Shown: one piece after another, positions 26,281-36,500 of the stretch
How the letters are laid out: every line of letters begins with the position of its first letter
Numbering within the stretch: the stretch's first letter is position 1
From: Fructobacillus americanaquae
Lineage (GTDB): Bacteria > Bacillota > Bacilli > Lactobacillales > Lactobacillaceae
Direction of reading: 5' to 3'
DNA: 64,000 nucleotides
NCBI RefSeq assembly: GCF_024029775.1
Contig: NZ_CP097122.1
Coordinates: 186,001 to 250,000, forward strand
Notes under the pieces: model-generated
Told to the model about the DNA's origin: nothing
What the model saw: only the letters and a program-made list of their open reading frames with translations
Databases searched by the model: none
Made by a program: the position numbers and the translations under genes

Positions 26281-27645
26281 CTAGCTTCCATGTTGCCCTT
26301 GTTGACCACGTGCCCACTCATCATGCCGTGGTAATGGCCTGGAAACTTGGTTGCCTGGTGTTGATCTGGATGGCCGATGATTAACAACCGCTGTTTGCCT
26401 ATTAGGCGTCGGTGGAAATTCTTTTACTACCACTGTAACCACTTTTGATTCATTCCCGTAGGCATCAATTGTTTTGAACTGAATCGCTTTATTTTCTCGG
26501 ATTGACACATCACCCTGATATGTTTGCCATTGCTAACCCTGATTTAATGAATAAACAATCGACAGATTGCTATTACTTGGACTATTGGCCGGCTGATTCG
26601 CTTTTTGCTGTTAGCAGCATTAGGAACAATTTACTAACGCTAAAACCAGCTTTTGCAATCGTAGGCGCTGGCAAAGTGCTTTAATAATATCGGACATTCA
26701 CCTCCTTTTCAATCCGATTGCCCACGGCATCACGGATTACCAAAACCGCCCGGTTGTCACCTTCCGTCAAGTGGAAAGGCACCGAAAATTCGGTTATCCC
26801 CCAGTGTTTTTTTGTTTAAAAGTCAGGCTAAAGGTTTTCTTAGCAATCATATCGCCATTAATCATCAGTTTGTAGCCATCATAGTTGTCACCAGCCTGCC
26901 CTTTCAACTGGTAGGCCTTTTGATTAGTCTTAACTTGATAAGTTCCATCAATTAGTCGTTCTTGCATCCTTTCGTTCATAAGGTTTAGCTCCGGCAAACT
27001 GGTGTCAACGTAGAGTCTCAAGCCACCATCAACCAAAGTTTGACCACCAGCAATCAGTTGAATTGGCACCACAGTTTTGGCATTTGGCTTCGCCTCTACT
27101 ACCGTTTGAAATGCTAACGTTTGCGGATCGACCGCTACTGCAAGGCGCTTCCCTTGGCTTTCACCAATCAATAGCTGATCCACTGCTTGCCGCAGGTGAT
27201 CACTAATCGTGAACTTTTGTGTTTGCTGGTTATAGTATCGTGTTTGAGCAGTCACTGTATTTACAAACAAATTAATAAAATGCTCAAATGCCAAAATTTG
27301 AATCCGATTCTTTTGGTCTGCATGAAATCCCTAAAGATGGTCTGGACTCATCGGCAACAATAATTGTTGACGGAGCTGGTGTTTTTCCTGCAATGGCTGG
27401 TCAACAATTGTCAAAAGCCCATTAACAACGAAACCAATTCGGCCAAAAGTATCAATATCACTCAAGTCGTCCGTCAATCCAGCAGCCCAAACTTCCTTAA
27501 TATTGTTCTCTCGCTCGTTTCGCCGCACGCGCCTTGCTACTGGGTTTTGTTGGCGTTGCAATCCAGCGACTAGGGTCTTTTATTCTTGCAAAGATGCTGG
27601 TGGCTGATCAAATTCAACCATATCTGATTGGTCATAAATTGAAAT
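26281..27645 (-). pseudogene. C-terminal remnant of a PrtP-like cell-envelope subtilisin proteinase
   Basis: Several frames in turn encode pieces typical of the Fn3/A and B domains behind the catalytic part of lactocepin-type S8 proteinases: VDTSLPELNLMNERM..., DNYDGYKLMINGDMI, then EGDNRAVLVIRDAVGNRIEK and ENKAIQFKTIDAYGNESKVVTVVVKE. At least three frameshifts or stops interrupt it (near 27310, 26800, and 26520-26680). The catalytic domain with Asp, His and Ser is absent; the 5' end is cut close to the giant adhesin terminator. Dead gene. Indicates that the organism once had extracellular casein-type proteolysis. Confidence 0.75.
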
Positions 27646-27678
27646 AAAACGTTAATCTACCTCTGTTTAATTTTAAAA

Positions 27679-27724
27679 TAAAAAAGCACAGCACCACATC
27701 TTCCATGTGTTAACTGCACTTTTT
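27679..27724 (-). terminator. Terminator of the giant adhesin gene
   Basis: AAAAAGCACAGCACCACAT against ATGTGTTAACTGCACTTTTT, a long stem with bulges, T-run on the minus strand. Confidence 0.85.
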
Positions 27725-27759
27725 AATTCAGAGATTAAAACAATCCCATTAGTATTTTT

Positions 27760-30700
27760 TTACTTATCTTCCTTACGACGCTTATTAGCCTGACCAAGGA
27801 AGAAACCAGTTATAGAAGCCAACAGCGCACTTGTGATAAGTGCTCCATCGCGATTTTCATCTGTTTCACTAGTTTGTGGCAAGACAGAAGTAGTCACTTG
27901 CTTTTCGGCATATTGTTCTTGTACCTTCCGCTGGTATGCAGCTTCGAGCTGAGCTGTACCATAATATTGACCAACCATAATATCATCCGCATTCAAAGCA
28001 CCATTAACTTGAGCCTTGGCTTTAGCAACGGCATCAGCAACAAGTTGGTAATCCAAATCCTTTTGCGTTTGAGTCAAGCGACTATCATTGGCAATCTGTG
28101 CCCGAATTTGGTCTGCCTTCTGATCGATAGCTGAAAGTGCTTCAGCTTTTTGCTCAACTAACGGCTTCCCCAGTTGATGAAGATTTTTAAGGTTATCCAA
28201 AGTTTGATTAGCCACATCCAATCGATCCTGATACTTAGTTAATCCAGCAATCTTTGCCTTTGTCTCAGCGACAAAATTATCAACCGCCTGTTGTTGTAAA
28301 GCCTTATCAGCAGCCTTAAGCGTTACATCAGCATCAATTTCAGCCTTAATCTTCGCTGCCTGGTCATCAATTTGGACGTTGAGATCATTTTCTTGTTGGG
28401 CAGGTGTCTTCGTTGAACTCACATGTCCTTGATTAATTGCCTTAACAACAGTTGAACCGATCGGAATTTCGTTAACCGTTGAAACATCTTGACCATTATC
28501 AACGTCAGTTACTGCTTGCTGCAAAGCAACATCAACAGCATCTTTTTGAGCTTGCTTTTCAGCATTACTCAAGTTATCGTCGTCATCAATAGCTGACTTT
28601 GTTGCTGATGCATTTTCTTGCAGTTTAGCTCGAGCATTAACCTTTGATTGATTTAAGTTTTCAAAGGCTATTGCAACCGTTGGTACAAAGTCAACAACCC
28701 CTTGAGCGTTAGTCTGAGAATTCAACTTAGCAATCGCATCTTGTGCTTGTTGTTTCAAAACGGCAATCTGCCGATCCTTAGCATCGGCATCTAACTTTGT
28801 ATTGGCATTCACTTCATCAATAGCCTTTTGTTCAGCAGCATTAATCGTAGCGATACCTGCTTGCTTGCGTTCTGTCAAAGGAGTTACACCTGAAAAATCA
28901 GTTGCTGTCTTGACGGCATTGTTAAAGGCAGCTGTCTCCGACGCTCCTTTGATTTCATCTGGTGTCACTGCCTGATCGATGGCATCACTAGCTGCTTGAT
29001 GAGCCTTAACCAGATCATTGATTCGATTCTGTTTTTCAGAATCCGTCAAATCACTATTATTTTGAATTGTGGCCTTCGCATCATTGTATGCCTTATCTTC
29101 TACATGATGAGCATCCGTTTTGGCATTATTCAACGAATTAAATACTGGTAAATTAGCAGCCTTGGCCACATCTACGTCCGTGGCCTTTGTCGCAGCAGCA
29201 ATCTGCTCCTGTGCAGTGTTCAATGCTTGATCAATAGCCTGCTTTTGAGCTTTTTTTTGAGCGTCACTCAAAGCTTGATTAGAATCAACTGTGTCCTTAG
29301 CCCGATCTGCCTCATCTTGAAGTGCTTTCTGTGCATCACTCTTACGATCTGCTAAGGTTTGCACACCAGCATCAGATATTGCATTGTTCAATGCCTCAGG
29401 GAAAGTAGAAGAATTATGTGCTGCATCGACACCAGACAAATCAGTAGCTGTATTAACTCCATCATGAACGTCTTGAAGCGCCTTATTAACTGCTGCTACT
29501 CGTGCTGCCTTTTCATCATCTGTAAATGCTGAATTAGAGTTAATCGTCTCTATGGCCTTCTGAGCTTGAGCATCTAAATCCGCCAAGGCATCCGTTTTAT
29601 TCTTGTTCAAGTTCTCAACGTTGTTCACCGCGTTAGAGAGCATTTTATTTAAGTCATCAGCACTTGTCTGAGCATTCAAATTAGCTGTGCCATCAGACAA
29701 AGCCTTATCCAATGCCTGCTTTTGAGCATCCTCGTCAGGACCTGTTAATGCCCCTTTCGCTTGGTTAACTGCTTCAGTCAGCTTTTCAATGGCAGCCTTT
29801 GTTTGATCAGCTAATGATGGCACCTGACCAGCTTGCTTAGCAATGTCTGCTAACTTATTGACATAATCACTACCATTGGCTACTGCCTGGGCAGCAGTTG
29901 TTGGATCCGTTGCCTGGTTAATAGCATCCTGTGCCGCATTCTTTGCTTGATCAATTTGCTGATTGAAAGCGTCCTTTTGCGCTTGCGTCAAAGCTGAATT
30001 GTTATCAATTGCAGTGTGCGCATCCGTTGCTTTCTGTACCGCACTAGCATCATCAGCCGTCTTATCCAGGTTCATTAAGGCTGTTTCTCCAGCATTTTGT
30101 GCCTGGTTGATACCATCAGCTGTGTTTGTCTTTGCAATCGCATCCTTTGCCTGACCTGCAACCGTATCCAAGGCCGCTTTTTGAGCTGTCTTATCAGCAT
30201 CACTCAAATTCTTATCGGCATCAACCTTAGCTTTAGCTGCCATGTTGGCATCATCAATAGCCTTGGCAGCTGTTGCTTGTTGGTCTGCAACAGATGGCAC
30301 CTGACCAGCTTGCTTAGCAATGTCTGCTAACTTATTGACATAATCACTACCATTGGCTACTGCCTGGGCAGCAGTTGTTGGATCCGTTGCCTGGTTAATA
30401 GCATCCTGTGCCGCATTCTTTGCTTGATCAATTTGCTGATTGAAAGCGTCCTTTTGCGCTTGCGTCAAAGCTGAATTGTTATCAATTGCAGTGTGCGCAT
30501 CCGTTGCTTTCTGTGCCGCACTAGCATCATCAGCCGTCTTATCCAGGTTCATTAAGGCTGTTTCTCCAGCATTTTGTGCCTGGTTGATACCATCAGCTGT
30601 GTTTGCCTTTGCAATCGCATCCTTTGCCTGACCTGCAACCGTATCCAAGGCCGCTTTTTGAGCTGTCTTATCAGCATCACTCAAATTCTTATCGGCATCA

Positions 30701-33700
30701 ACCTTAGCTTTAGCTGCCATGTTGGCATCATCAATAGCCTTGGCAGCTGTTGCTTGTTGGTCTGCAACAGATGGCACCTGACCAGCTTGCTTAGCAATGT
30801 CTGCTAACTTATTGACATAATCACTACCATTGGCTACTGCCTGGGCAGCAGTTGTTGGATCCGTTGCCTGGTTAATAGCATCCTGTGCCGCATTCTTTGC
30901 TTGATCAATTTGCTGATTGAAAGCGTCCTTTTGCGCTTGCGTCAAAGCTGAATTGTTATCAATTGCAGTGTGCGCATCCGTTGCTTTCTGTGCCGCACTA
31001 GCATCATCAGCCGTCTTATCCAGGTTCATTAAGGCTGTTTCTCCAGCATTTTGTGCCTGGTTGATACCATCAGCTGTGTTTGCCTTTGCAATCGCATCCT
31101 TTGCCTGACCTGCAACCGTATCCAAGGCCGCTTTTTGAGCTGTCTTATCAGCATCACTCAAATTCTTATCGGCATCAACCTTAGCTTTAGCTGCCATGTT
31201 GGCATCATCAATAGCCTTGGCAGCTGTTGCTTGTTGGTCTGCAACAGATGGCACCTGACCAGCTTGCTTAGCAATGTCTGCTAACTTATTGACATAATCA
31301 CTACCATTGGCTACTGCCTGGGCAGCAGTTGTTGGATCCGTTGCCTGGTTAATAGCATCCTGTGCCGCATTCTTTGCTTGATCAATTTGCTGATTGAAAG
31401 CGTCCTTTTGCGCTTGCGTCAAAGCTGAATTGTTATCAATTGCAGTGTGCGCATCCGTTGCTTTCTGTGCCGCACTAGCATCATCAGCCGTCTTATCCAG
31501 GTTCATTAAGGCTGTTTCTCCAGCATTTTGTGCCTGGTTGATACCATCAGCTGTGTTTGCCTTTGCAATCGCATCCTTTGCCTGACCTGCAACCGTATCC
31601 AAGGCCGCTTTTTGAGCTGTCTTATCAGCATCACTCAAATTCTTATCGGCATCAACCTTAGCTTTAGCTGCCATGTTGGCATCATCAATAGCCTTGGCAG
31701 CTGTTGCTTGTTGGTCTGCAACAGATGGCACCTGACCAGCTTGCTTAGCAATGTCTGCTAACTTATTGACATAATCACTACCATTGGCTACTGCCTGGGC
31801 AGCAGTTGTTGGATCCGTTGCCTGGTTAATAGCATCCTGTGCCGCATTCTTTGCTTGATCAATTTGCTGATTGAAAGCGTCCTTTTGCGCTTGCGTCAAA
31901 GCTGAATTGTTATCAATTGCAGTGTGCGCATCCGTTGCTTTCTGTGCCGCACTAGCATCATCAGCCGTCTTATCCAGGTTCATTAAGGCTGTTTCTCCAG
32001 CATTTTGTGCCTGGTTGATACCATCAGCTGTGTTTGTCTTTGCAATCGCATCCTTTGCCTGACCTGCAACCGTATCCAAGGCCGCTTTTTGAGCTGTCTT
32101 ATCAGCATCACTCAAATTCTTATCGGCATCAACCTTAGCTTTAGCTGCCATGTTGGCATCATCAATAGCCTTGGCAGCTGTTGCTTGTTGGTCAGTCAAT
32201 GATGTTATACCGGAAAAGTTTGTTGCAGCCTTAATAGCATTATCAAAGCCTGATCCACTTGCCGGCACTCCTGAAATTACACTAGCATCAGTTGCCGAAT
32301 CGATAGTATTCTCTGCAGTCGTCTTAGCTGCTTCGATTTGAGCAATGCGGTCTTTCTTTTGATCAGCTGTCAAATCATTATTATTGTTAATTTTTGTTTC
32401 TGCATTTTGAACTGCTGTGTTGACAGCAATGTAAGCCCCCAGCTTTTCAGCATTCAAGTTATTAACAATATTTTGTCCATCTGACAACGCTTGATTCACA
32501 GCATCGGCATCCGTTGCTGAATTAATCTTTTTGATGGCAGCGTCAGCTGCGTCTTGAATTGCTTGCTTTTGAGCAGCCTTTTGGGCGTCAGTCAAATAAT
32601 TGTTGTTAATATCATTATTTGCGTGATTTACTTGTGCGTCCAAATTTGTTTTAGCTTGGGAAGCCGCATTCATCAAAGCATTTTCAGCATCTTTTTGCCG
32701 ATCAGGCAATGGTTTCCCAGCGACGTAGCTACCAGCAATTATTCCTTGCGCCTTCGATACAGTATCAGCAATCACTTGAGCTGAACCACTGGCAATAGCA
32801 TTCTTAGCATCTTCTACAGCTTTGTCAACATTGGCACTTTGAGTCGCCTTTTCTGTTTTGCTCAAGTTTGCATCAGAAGCAATTTTTCCCTTAGTATCAG
32901 CGGCAGTCTGGTCAATCGCAGCATTAGCATTTTTGCGCTGAGTGTCAATAGGCGTCACCCCATTGTCTGAAGTTGCTTGTGAAATGGCTGTATCTATGTC
33001 AGTACTACCAGCCAAGCTATTAACAGTCGCAGCATCTATAGCCTGGTCAATTTGGTCAGTAACCTTCTTTAAGGCATCATTGACTTGAGCAATCCGTGTG
33101 GCTTTGTCAGCATCAGTCAAATTTTGATTACCGTTAATCGTCGCAACAGCACTATTGGCCTTGTTTGTCAACGTACTATAAGCCGACGGCTTCGCTGTAT
33201 CTAAATCAGTCAAACTTTTAATGCCAGAAGTTTGAGCCGTATTAATATCATCAGCACTAGTTTTAGTCCCAATATTGTTCTTAGCATTATTGGCAACTTT
33301 CTGCAAAGCGGCTTTTTGAGCGGCCTTTTGTGCATCACTCAATGCCGAATTAGCATCAACCGCTGCCTGCGACTTCGCCAACTGAGTATCAATCGCATCT
33401 TGAGCATTCTTGATTTGCGTTGCTAAAGTGGTGCCCGGTTGGTAAGCTGTTGCAATTGCGTTATCCTGTGACGTGTCCGCGATCACGCTAGCAACATCAT
33501 CCGAATCCATGGCATTGTTCAAATTATTTGAAATCGTATCAACTGCATCATTAACCTGCTTGGATTGAGCATCTTTCTGGGATTGAGTCAACGTTGGATC
33601 GTTAGCAATGTCATTCAAAATCTGACCCACATTGTGTGCATCTTTATATTGTTGCAAGGCTGTAGCACGCTGTTTATCAATCGAAACGCTGTTAGCCTTA

Positions 33701-34593
33701 TTTTTGGCAGCAACATCTTTATCAATGGTTTGCAATTTATTAACGAAATCATCGTTTACGGTGACGTTATCAATAGCTGATTGCTCAGCTTTTTTCTGCT
33801 TATCTGACAATGCTGATTGATTAACGGCATTCGTTGAATTTTGCTTCATTTGAGTAATTAACGTGTTATTGAATTTTTCACCAAAATCAGCATATCCCAA
33901 GGTACGAACGACAGAGAAAATGGCGTGATAACCAGTAGTCCCCGTATCAGATGAAAACATCGCCGTGATTTGGTCATCTGGTTCAACCTTAACAGGGTCA
34001 ATTTGTACCGTTAAAGTAGATGTTCCACCAACGTTTCCGCCAGCACTAAATTGGTTACTATAAACACCATTTTGTGCTATCAAGGTCGTGTTCGACCCAT
34101 TGGCAGCCAACAAATTGGGATTACCAGTCTTTGCTGCCAAAGAATTTGAAAAGCCCATGTCAAAATAGGAAGTACGACCAGAACCACCAGTTGTTAACAA
34201 CGGAACATTCAAAGTAGCCGTTAAAGTATATTTACCAGTTGATTGATCATAACTCAAACCAGAAAATTGAAAATTTGATTCATTTGCCAATCGTGGAATT
34301 TCGGTAGATGCGTAACCCCACGTCATTTGGGAGCTTTTTGGTACAGACGATTGATTAGGTGTCTCAGCATAACGTTTGTAATATTCAGTATTTTGACCAA
34401 ACCAATAGTTCGACGACGTATCAGCGGCATGGGCTGTAATGCTCTGCCCAAAGTCAAGCACTGTATTATTTGACACAATCTGGGCCGTCCCGATGAGAGC
34501 AAACGTTGCCAACCCTGCCACCAGCCACTGCTTTCCAGCTTTGTACATTTTAAAATGCTTTTCTTCTTGAAATTTATTTTTTCTAGTATCCAA
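27760..34593 (-). CDS. Giant DUF1542-repeat surface protein, sortase anchored
   Basis: 2277 residues from a TTG at 34593, seven bases after GGAGG; it is needed to give the full KxYKxGKxW signal (KMYKAGKQW, residues 15-23), cleaved probably after AHA at 56. Residues about 57-245 form a unique globular domain (Tyr/Trp/Gly-rich, likely adhesive). From about 250 to 2200 follow helical DUF1542-type modules of 75-80 residues (patterns such as ALSDAQKKAQKQAIDQA, LTQAQKDAF). Five 159-residue double modules are almost identical. C-terminus: LPQTS at 2238, hydrophobic stretch, KRRKEDK, so a non-LPxTG sorting motif. Expected on the cell wall as a long stalk for adhesion or aggregation. No Cys in the repeats. 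Confidence 0.92.
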   Translation of the reverse strand: MDTRKNKFQEEKHFKMYKAGKQWLVAGLATFALIGTAQIVSNNTVLDFGQSITAHAADTSSNYWFGQNTEYYKRYAETPNQSSVPKSSQMTWGYASTEIPRLANESNFQFSGLSYDQSTGKYTLTATLNVPLLTTGGSGRTSYFDMGFSNSLAAKTGNPNLLAANGSNTTLIAQNGVYSNQFSAGGNVGGTSTLTVQIDPVKVEPDDQITAMFSSDTGTTGYHAIFSVVRTLGYADFGEKFNNTLITQMKQNSTNAVNQSALSDKQKKAEQSAIDNVTVNDDFVNKLQTIDKDVAAKNKANSVSIDKQRATALQQYKDAHNVGQILNDIANDPTLTQSQKDAQSKQVNDAVDTISNNLNNAMDSDDVASVIADTSQDNAIATAYQPGTTLATQIKNAQDAIDTQLAKSQAAVDANSALSDAQKAAQKAALQKVANNAKNNIGTKTSADDINTAQTSGIKSLTDLDTAKPSAYSTLTNKANSAVATINGNQNLTDADKATRIAQVNDALKKVTDQIDQAIDAATVNSLAGSTDIDTAISQATSDNGVTPIDTQRKNANAAIDQTAADTKGKIASDANLSKTEKATQSANVDKAVEDAKNAIASGSAQVIADTVSKAQGIIAGSYVAGKPLPDRQKDAENALMNAASQAKTNLDAQVNHANNDINNNYLTDAQKAAQKQAIQDAADAAIKKINSATDADAVNQALSDGQNIVNNLNAEKLGAYIAVNTAVQNAETKINNNNDLTADQKKDRIAQIEAAKTTAENTIDSATDASVISGVPASGSGFDNAIKAATNFSGITSLTDQQATAAKAIDDANMAAKAKVDADKNLSDADKTAQKAALDTVAGQAKDAIAKTNTADGINQAQNAGETALMNLDKTADDASAAQKATDAHTAIDNNSALTQAQKDAFNQQIDQAKNAAQDAINQATDPTTAAQAVANGSDYVNKLADIAKQAGQVPSVADQQATAAKAIDDANMAAKAKVDADKNLSDADKTAQKAALDTVAGQAKDAIAKANTADGINQAQNAGETALMNLDKTADDASAAQKATDAHTAIDNNSALTQAQKDAFNQQIDQAKNAAQDAINQATDPTTAAQAVANGSDYVNKLADIAKQAGQVPSVADQQATAAKAIDDANMAAKAKVDADKNLSDADKTAQKAALDTVAGQAKDAIAKANTADGINQAQNAGETALMNLDKTADDASAAQKATDAHTAIDNNSALTQAQKDAFNQQIDQAKNAAQDAINQATDPTTAAQAVANGSDYVNKLADIAKQAGQVPSVADQQATAAKAIDDANMAAKAKVDADKNLSDADKTAQKAALDTVAGQAKDAIAKANTADGINQAQNAGETALMNLDKTADDASAAQKATDAHTAIDNNSALTQAQKDAFNQQIDQAKNAAQDAINQATDPTTAAQAVANGSDYVNKLADIAKQAGQVPSVADQQATAAKAIDDANMAAKAKVDADKNLSDADKTAQKAALDTVAGQAKDAIAKTNTADGINQAQNAGETALMNLDKTADDASAVQKATDAHTAIDNNSALTQAQKDAFNQQIDQAKNAAQDAINQATDPTTAAQAVANGSDYVNKLADIAKQAGQVPSLADQTKAAIEKLTEAVNQAKGALTGPDEDAQKQALDKALSDGTANLNAQTSADDLNKMLSNAVNNVENLNKNKTDALADLDAQAQKAIETINSNSAFTDDEKAARVAAVNKALQDVHDGVNTATDLSGVDAAHNSSTFPEALNNAISDAGVQTLADRKSDAQKALQDEADRAKDTVDSNQALSDAQKKAQKQAIDQALNTAQEQIAAATKATDVDVAKAANLPVFNSLNNAKTDAHHVEDKAYNDAKATIQNNSDLTDSEKQNRINDLVKAHQAASDAIDQAVTPDEIKGASETAAFNNAVKTATDFSGVTPLTERKQAGIATINAAEQKAIDEVNANTKLDADAKDRQIAVLKQQAQDAIAKLNSQTNAQGVVDFVPTVAIAFENLNQSKVNARAKLQENASATKSAIDDDDNLSNAEKQAQKDAVDVALQQAVTDVDNGQDVSTVNEIPIGSTVVKAINQGHVSSTKTPAQQENDLNVQIDDQAAKIKAEIDADVTLKAADKALQQQAVDNFVAETKAKIAGLTKYQDRLDVANQTLDNLKNLHQLGKPLVEQKAEALSAIDQKADQIRAQIANDSRLTQTQKDLDYQLVADAVAKAKAQVNGALNADDIMVGQYYGTAQLEAAYQRKVQEQYAEKQVTTSVLPQTSETDENRDGALITSALLASITGFFLGQANKRRKEDK
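29811..32195 (-). repeat. Five tandem 477-bp repeats inside the giant adhesin gene
   Basis: The sequence repeats with an exact 477-base period (159 codons, two DUF1542 modules) across about 2385 bases. Copies differ at only a few bases, for example AKT versus AKA in the first and last copies, and Ala versus Val in one SAAQKAT. Near-identity at silent sites means very recent duplication or gene conversion. Copy number may differ between strains and may be wrong in assembly from short reads. Confidence 0.95.
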
Positions 34594-34997
34594 TTCAACG
34601 CCTCCAAGACATATTAATATCATAGTACAAAGGTAATTATAGCTTAAATTTCAAATAATTATAATAAAACGACATTGTTTTTTTGAATGATTCTGGCAGT
34701 CTTCAATACTAAAGTATTATCTATGTACTAAACGCTTTAAGCCAGAACCCCATAAATATCAACTCTTAAAAACACAGAATTGTTAAAATTCTGATGATAT
34801 GGCATATATTTTTCTAAACATTGTTCGTAATATCATTCTAAATAACAAACTTAACGTTTTTTTAAGTTCAAAAATACCTATTTTTTAGAATCCAAAACAA
34901 TTTATTTTTTTAGTTTAAATAAAAAGAAAGTAAAACCCACAGCTAAAAAACTGAAAATTTCACTTACTATACGAATTATTTAGAATATGAATGATTA
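34594..34997. other. AT-rich intergenic region upstream of the adhesin
   Basis: Promoter region of the adhesin gene and 3' flank of purB. No gene. Runs of A/T from 34850 to 34980 but no clear terminator stem for purB. Confidence 0.5.
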
Positions 34998-36293
34998 CTA
35001 AGCCAAACCCAAGCGCTTAAAAATGGCGGCAACTTGGCTCAAGTGATAATGATAGTCAAAGGCGTCATCAATTTGTGCTTGTGACAAGTGGGTACTAATT
35101 ATTGGATCCCCTTCAACCAACTCCTTAAATGATCGGCCTTCATCCCATGACCGTGCTGTCAACGGTTGAACCAAATCATAGGCAGTTTCCCGGGCCATCC
35201 CCGTCTCAATCAACTTCAACAAGACACGTTGACTATAGATCAAACCATATGTCAAATCCATGTTGGCCTTCATTCGTTCTGGGAAGACAGTCAAGGTATC
35301 GATAATCTTCATAAAACGGTTCAACATATAGTCCAACAAGGATGTGCTGTCTGGCAAAATCATCCGTTCGGCTGAAGAGTGTGAAATATCCCGTTCATGC
35401 CACAAAGGAATGTTTTCGTAGGCAGTCAACATTTGACCCCGAACGACGCGTGCCAAACCGCAGATGTTCTCCGAACCAATTGGATTACGTTTATGTGGCA
35501 TTGCTGATGAGCCCTTTTGACCCTTGGCAAATTTTTCTTCAACTTCATGAATTTCGGAGCGTTGTAATGACCGAATTTCCACAGCAAACCCTTCCATGCT
35601 AGAAGCAATCAAGGCCAATGTCGCCATGTAGTCGGCATGCAAATCCCGTGGCAAAACTTGTGATGAAATTTCTTGTGCATGCAAGCCTAAGCGTTCGCAG
35701 ACATACTGTTCAATTTCAGGTGGAATGTTAGCAAAAGTTCCCACAGCACCAGAAATTTTACCAGCTTCGACACCTCGGGCTGCCGTCTTGAATCGAACCA
35801 AATTCCGCTCCATTTCAGAATAGAAACGAGCAATCTTCAAACCAAAAGTGGTTGGCTCAGCTTGGACCCCATGTGTCCGACCAATCATGACCGTATCCCG
35901 ATGTTCAATTGCCTTTTTTTTCAAAACTGCAATGAATTTTTCCAGGTCTTGCTCTAAGATGGCGTTAGCCTGCTTCAGACGGACACCATAAGCAGTGTCA
36001 ACAACGTCCGTACTCGTGACACCGAAGTGAATCCACTTCTTTTCAGCCCCCAAAGATTCTGAAACTGTTCGAGTAAAAGCAACAATGTCGTGATGGGTGA
36101 CCGCCTCAATTTCTTCAATGCGGGCAACATCAAAGGTGGCATTTTGACGAATCTTTTCAACATCTTCGGCTGGAATTTCACCCAACTTTGACCAGGCTTC
36201 ATCAATGGCAATTTCAACATCCAACCAAGTTTGGTACTGATTTTGTAAGGACCAAATCTCACGCATGGCTGGTCGACTATAACGGTCTAACAT
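34998..36293 (-). CDS. purB: Adenylosuccinate lyase
   Basis: 431 residues. Cleaves SAICAR and adenylosuccinate in purine synthesis, releasing fumarate. Fumarase/aspartase fold with [33 protein letters not shown] and the signature [15 protein letters not shown] with the flexible catalytic loop. Usual length. AAAGGAG precedes the ATG. Divergent from purA with two PurBox-like sites between, so both genes for AMP formation are controlled together. Confidence 0.97.
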   Translation of the reverse strand: MLDRYSRPAMREIWSLQNQYQTWLDVEIAIDEAWSKLGEIPAEDVEKIRQNATFDVARIEEIEAVTHHDIVAFTRTVSESLGAEKKWIHFGVTSTDVVDTAYGVRLKQANAILEQDLEKFIAVLKKKAIEHRDTVMIGRTHGVQAEPTTFGLKIARFYSEMERNLVRFKTAARGVEAGKISGAVGTFANIPPEIEQYVCERLGLHAQEISSQVLPRDLHADYMATLALIASSMEGFAVEIRSLQRSEIHEVEEKFAKGQKGSSAMPHKRNPIGSENICGLARVVRGQMLTAYENIPLWHERDISHSSAERMILPDSTSLLDYMLNRFMKIIDTLTVFPERMKANMDLTYGLIYSQRVLLKLIETGMARETAYDLVQPLTARSWDEGRSFKELVEGDPIISTHLSQAQIDDAFDYHYHLSQVAAIFKRLGLA

Positions 36294-36327
36294 TTTGACT
36301 CTCCTTTTTTATCAAACGTGCACATGT

Positions 36328-36333
36328 ATTATA
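36328..36333 (-). promoter_or_regulatory. -10 element of purB
   Basis: TATAAT on the minus strand, 35 bases before the start codon. The matching -35 (TTCGTA, 18-base spacer) falls within PurBox-like site 36349-36362. Confidence 0.6.
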
Positions 36334-36348
36334 CAAAAATTTAGGGAT

Positions 36349-36362
36349 AAATACGAACTATT
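36349..36362. promoter_or_regulatory. PurBox-like site 1
   Basis: AAATACGAACTATTT, close to the AWWWCCGAACWWT consensus of Gram-positive PurR (one mismatch in CCGAAC). Confidence 0.6.
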
Positions 36363-36386
36363 TATTAAATAAATAATTTTTATGCA

Positions 36387-36399
36387 GAATCCGAACATT
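36387..36399. promoter_or_regulatory. PurBox-like site 2
   Basis: GAATCCGAACATT, matches the CCGAAC core fully. About 38 bases from site 1, same orientation, between the two promoters. Confidence 0.7.
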
Positions 36400-36426
36400 A
36401 AAACCGTTTTTTTTCCTGATTCGATC

Positions 36427-36455
36427 TTGATTTTATGAACATTTCCCCGTATACT
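36427..36455 (+). promoter_or_regulatory. purA promoter
   Basis: TTGATT (36427-36432), 17-base spacer, TATACT (36450-36455), 46 bases before the purA ATG. Confidence 0.75.
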
Positions 36456-36500
36456 TGCCTGTGGTCGAAAAAGGCCAATAAATGATAAAAGAGGTAAACC

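Noticed and set aside
29811-32195. CRISPR or satellite array
   Set aside because: Repeat period is 477 bases with no spacers and lies inside a continuous coding frame.
29963-32341. Plus-strand open frames repeated every 477 bases
   Set aside because: They are mirrors of the adhesin repeats on the other strand, lack RBS, and copy its period exactly.
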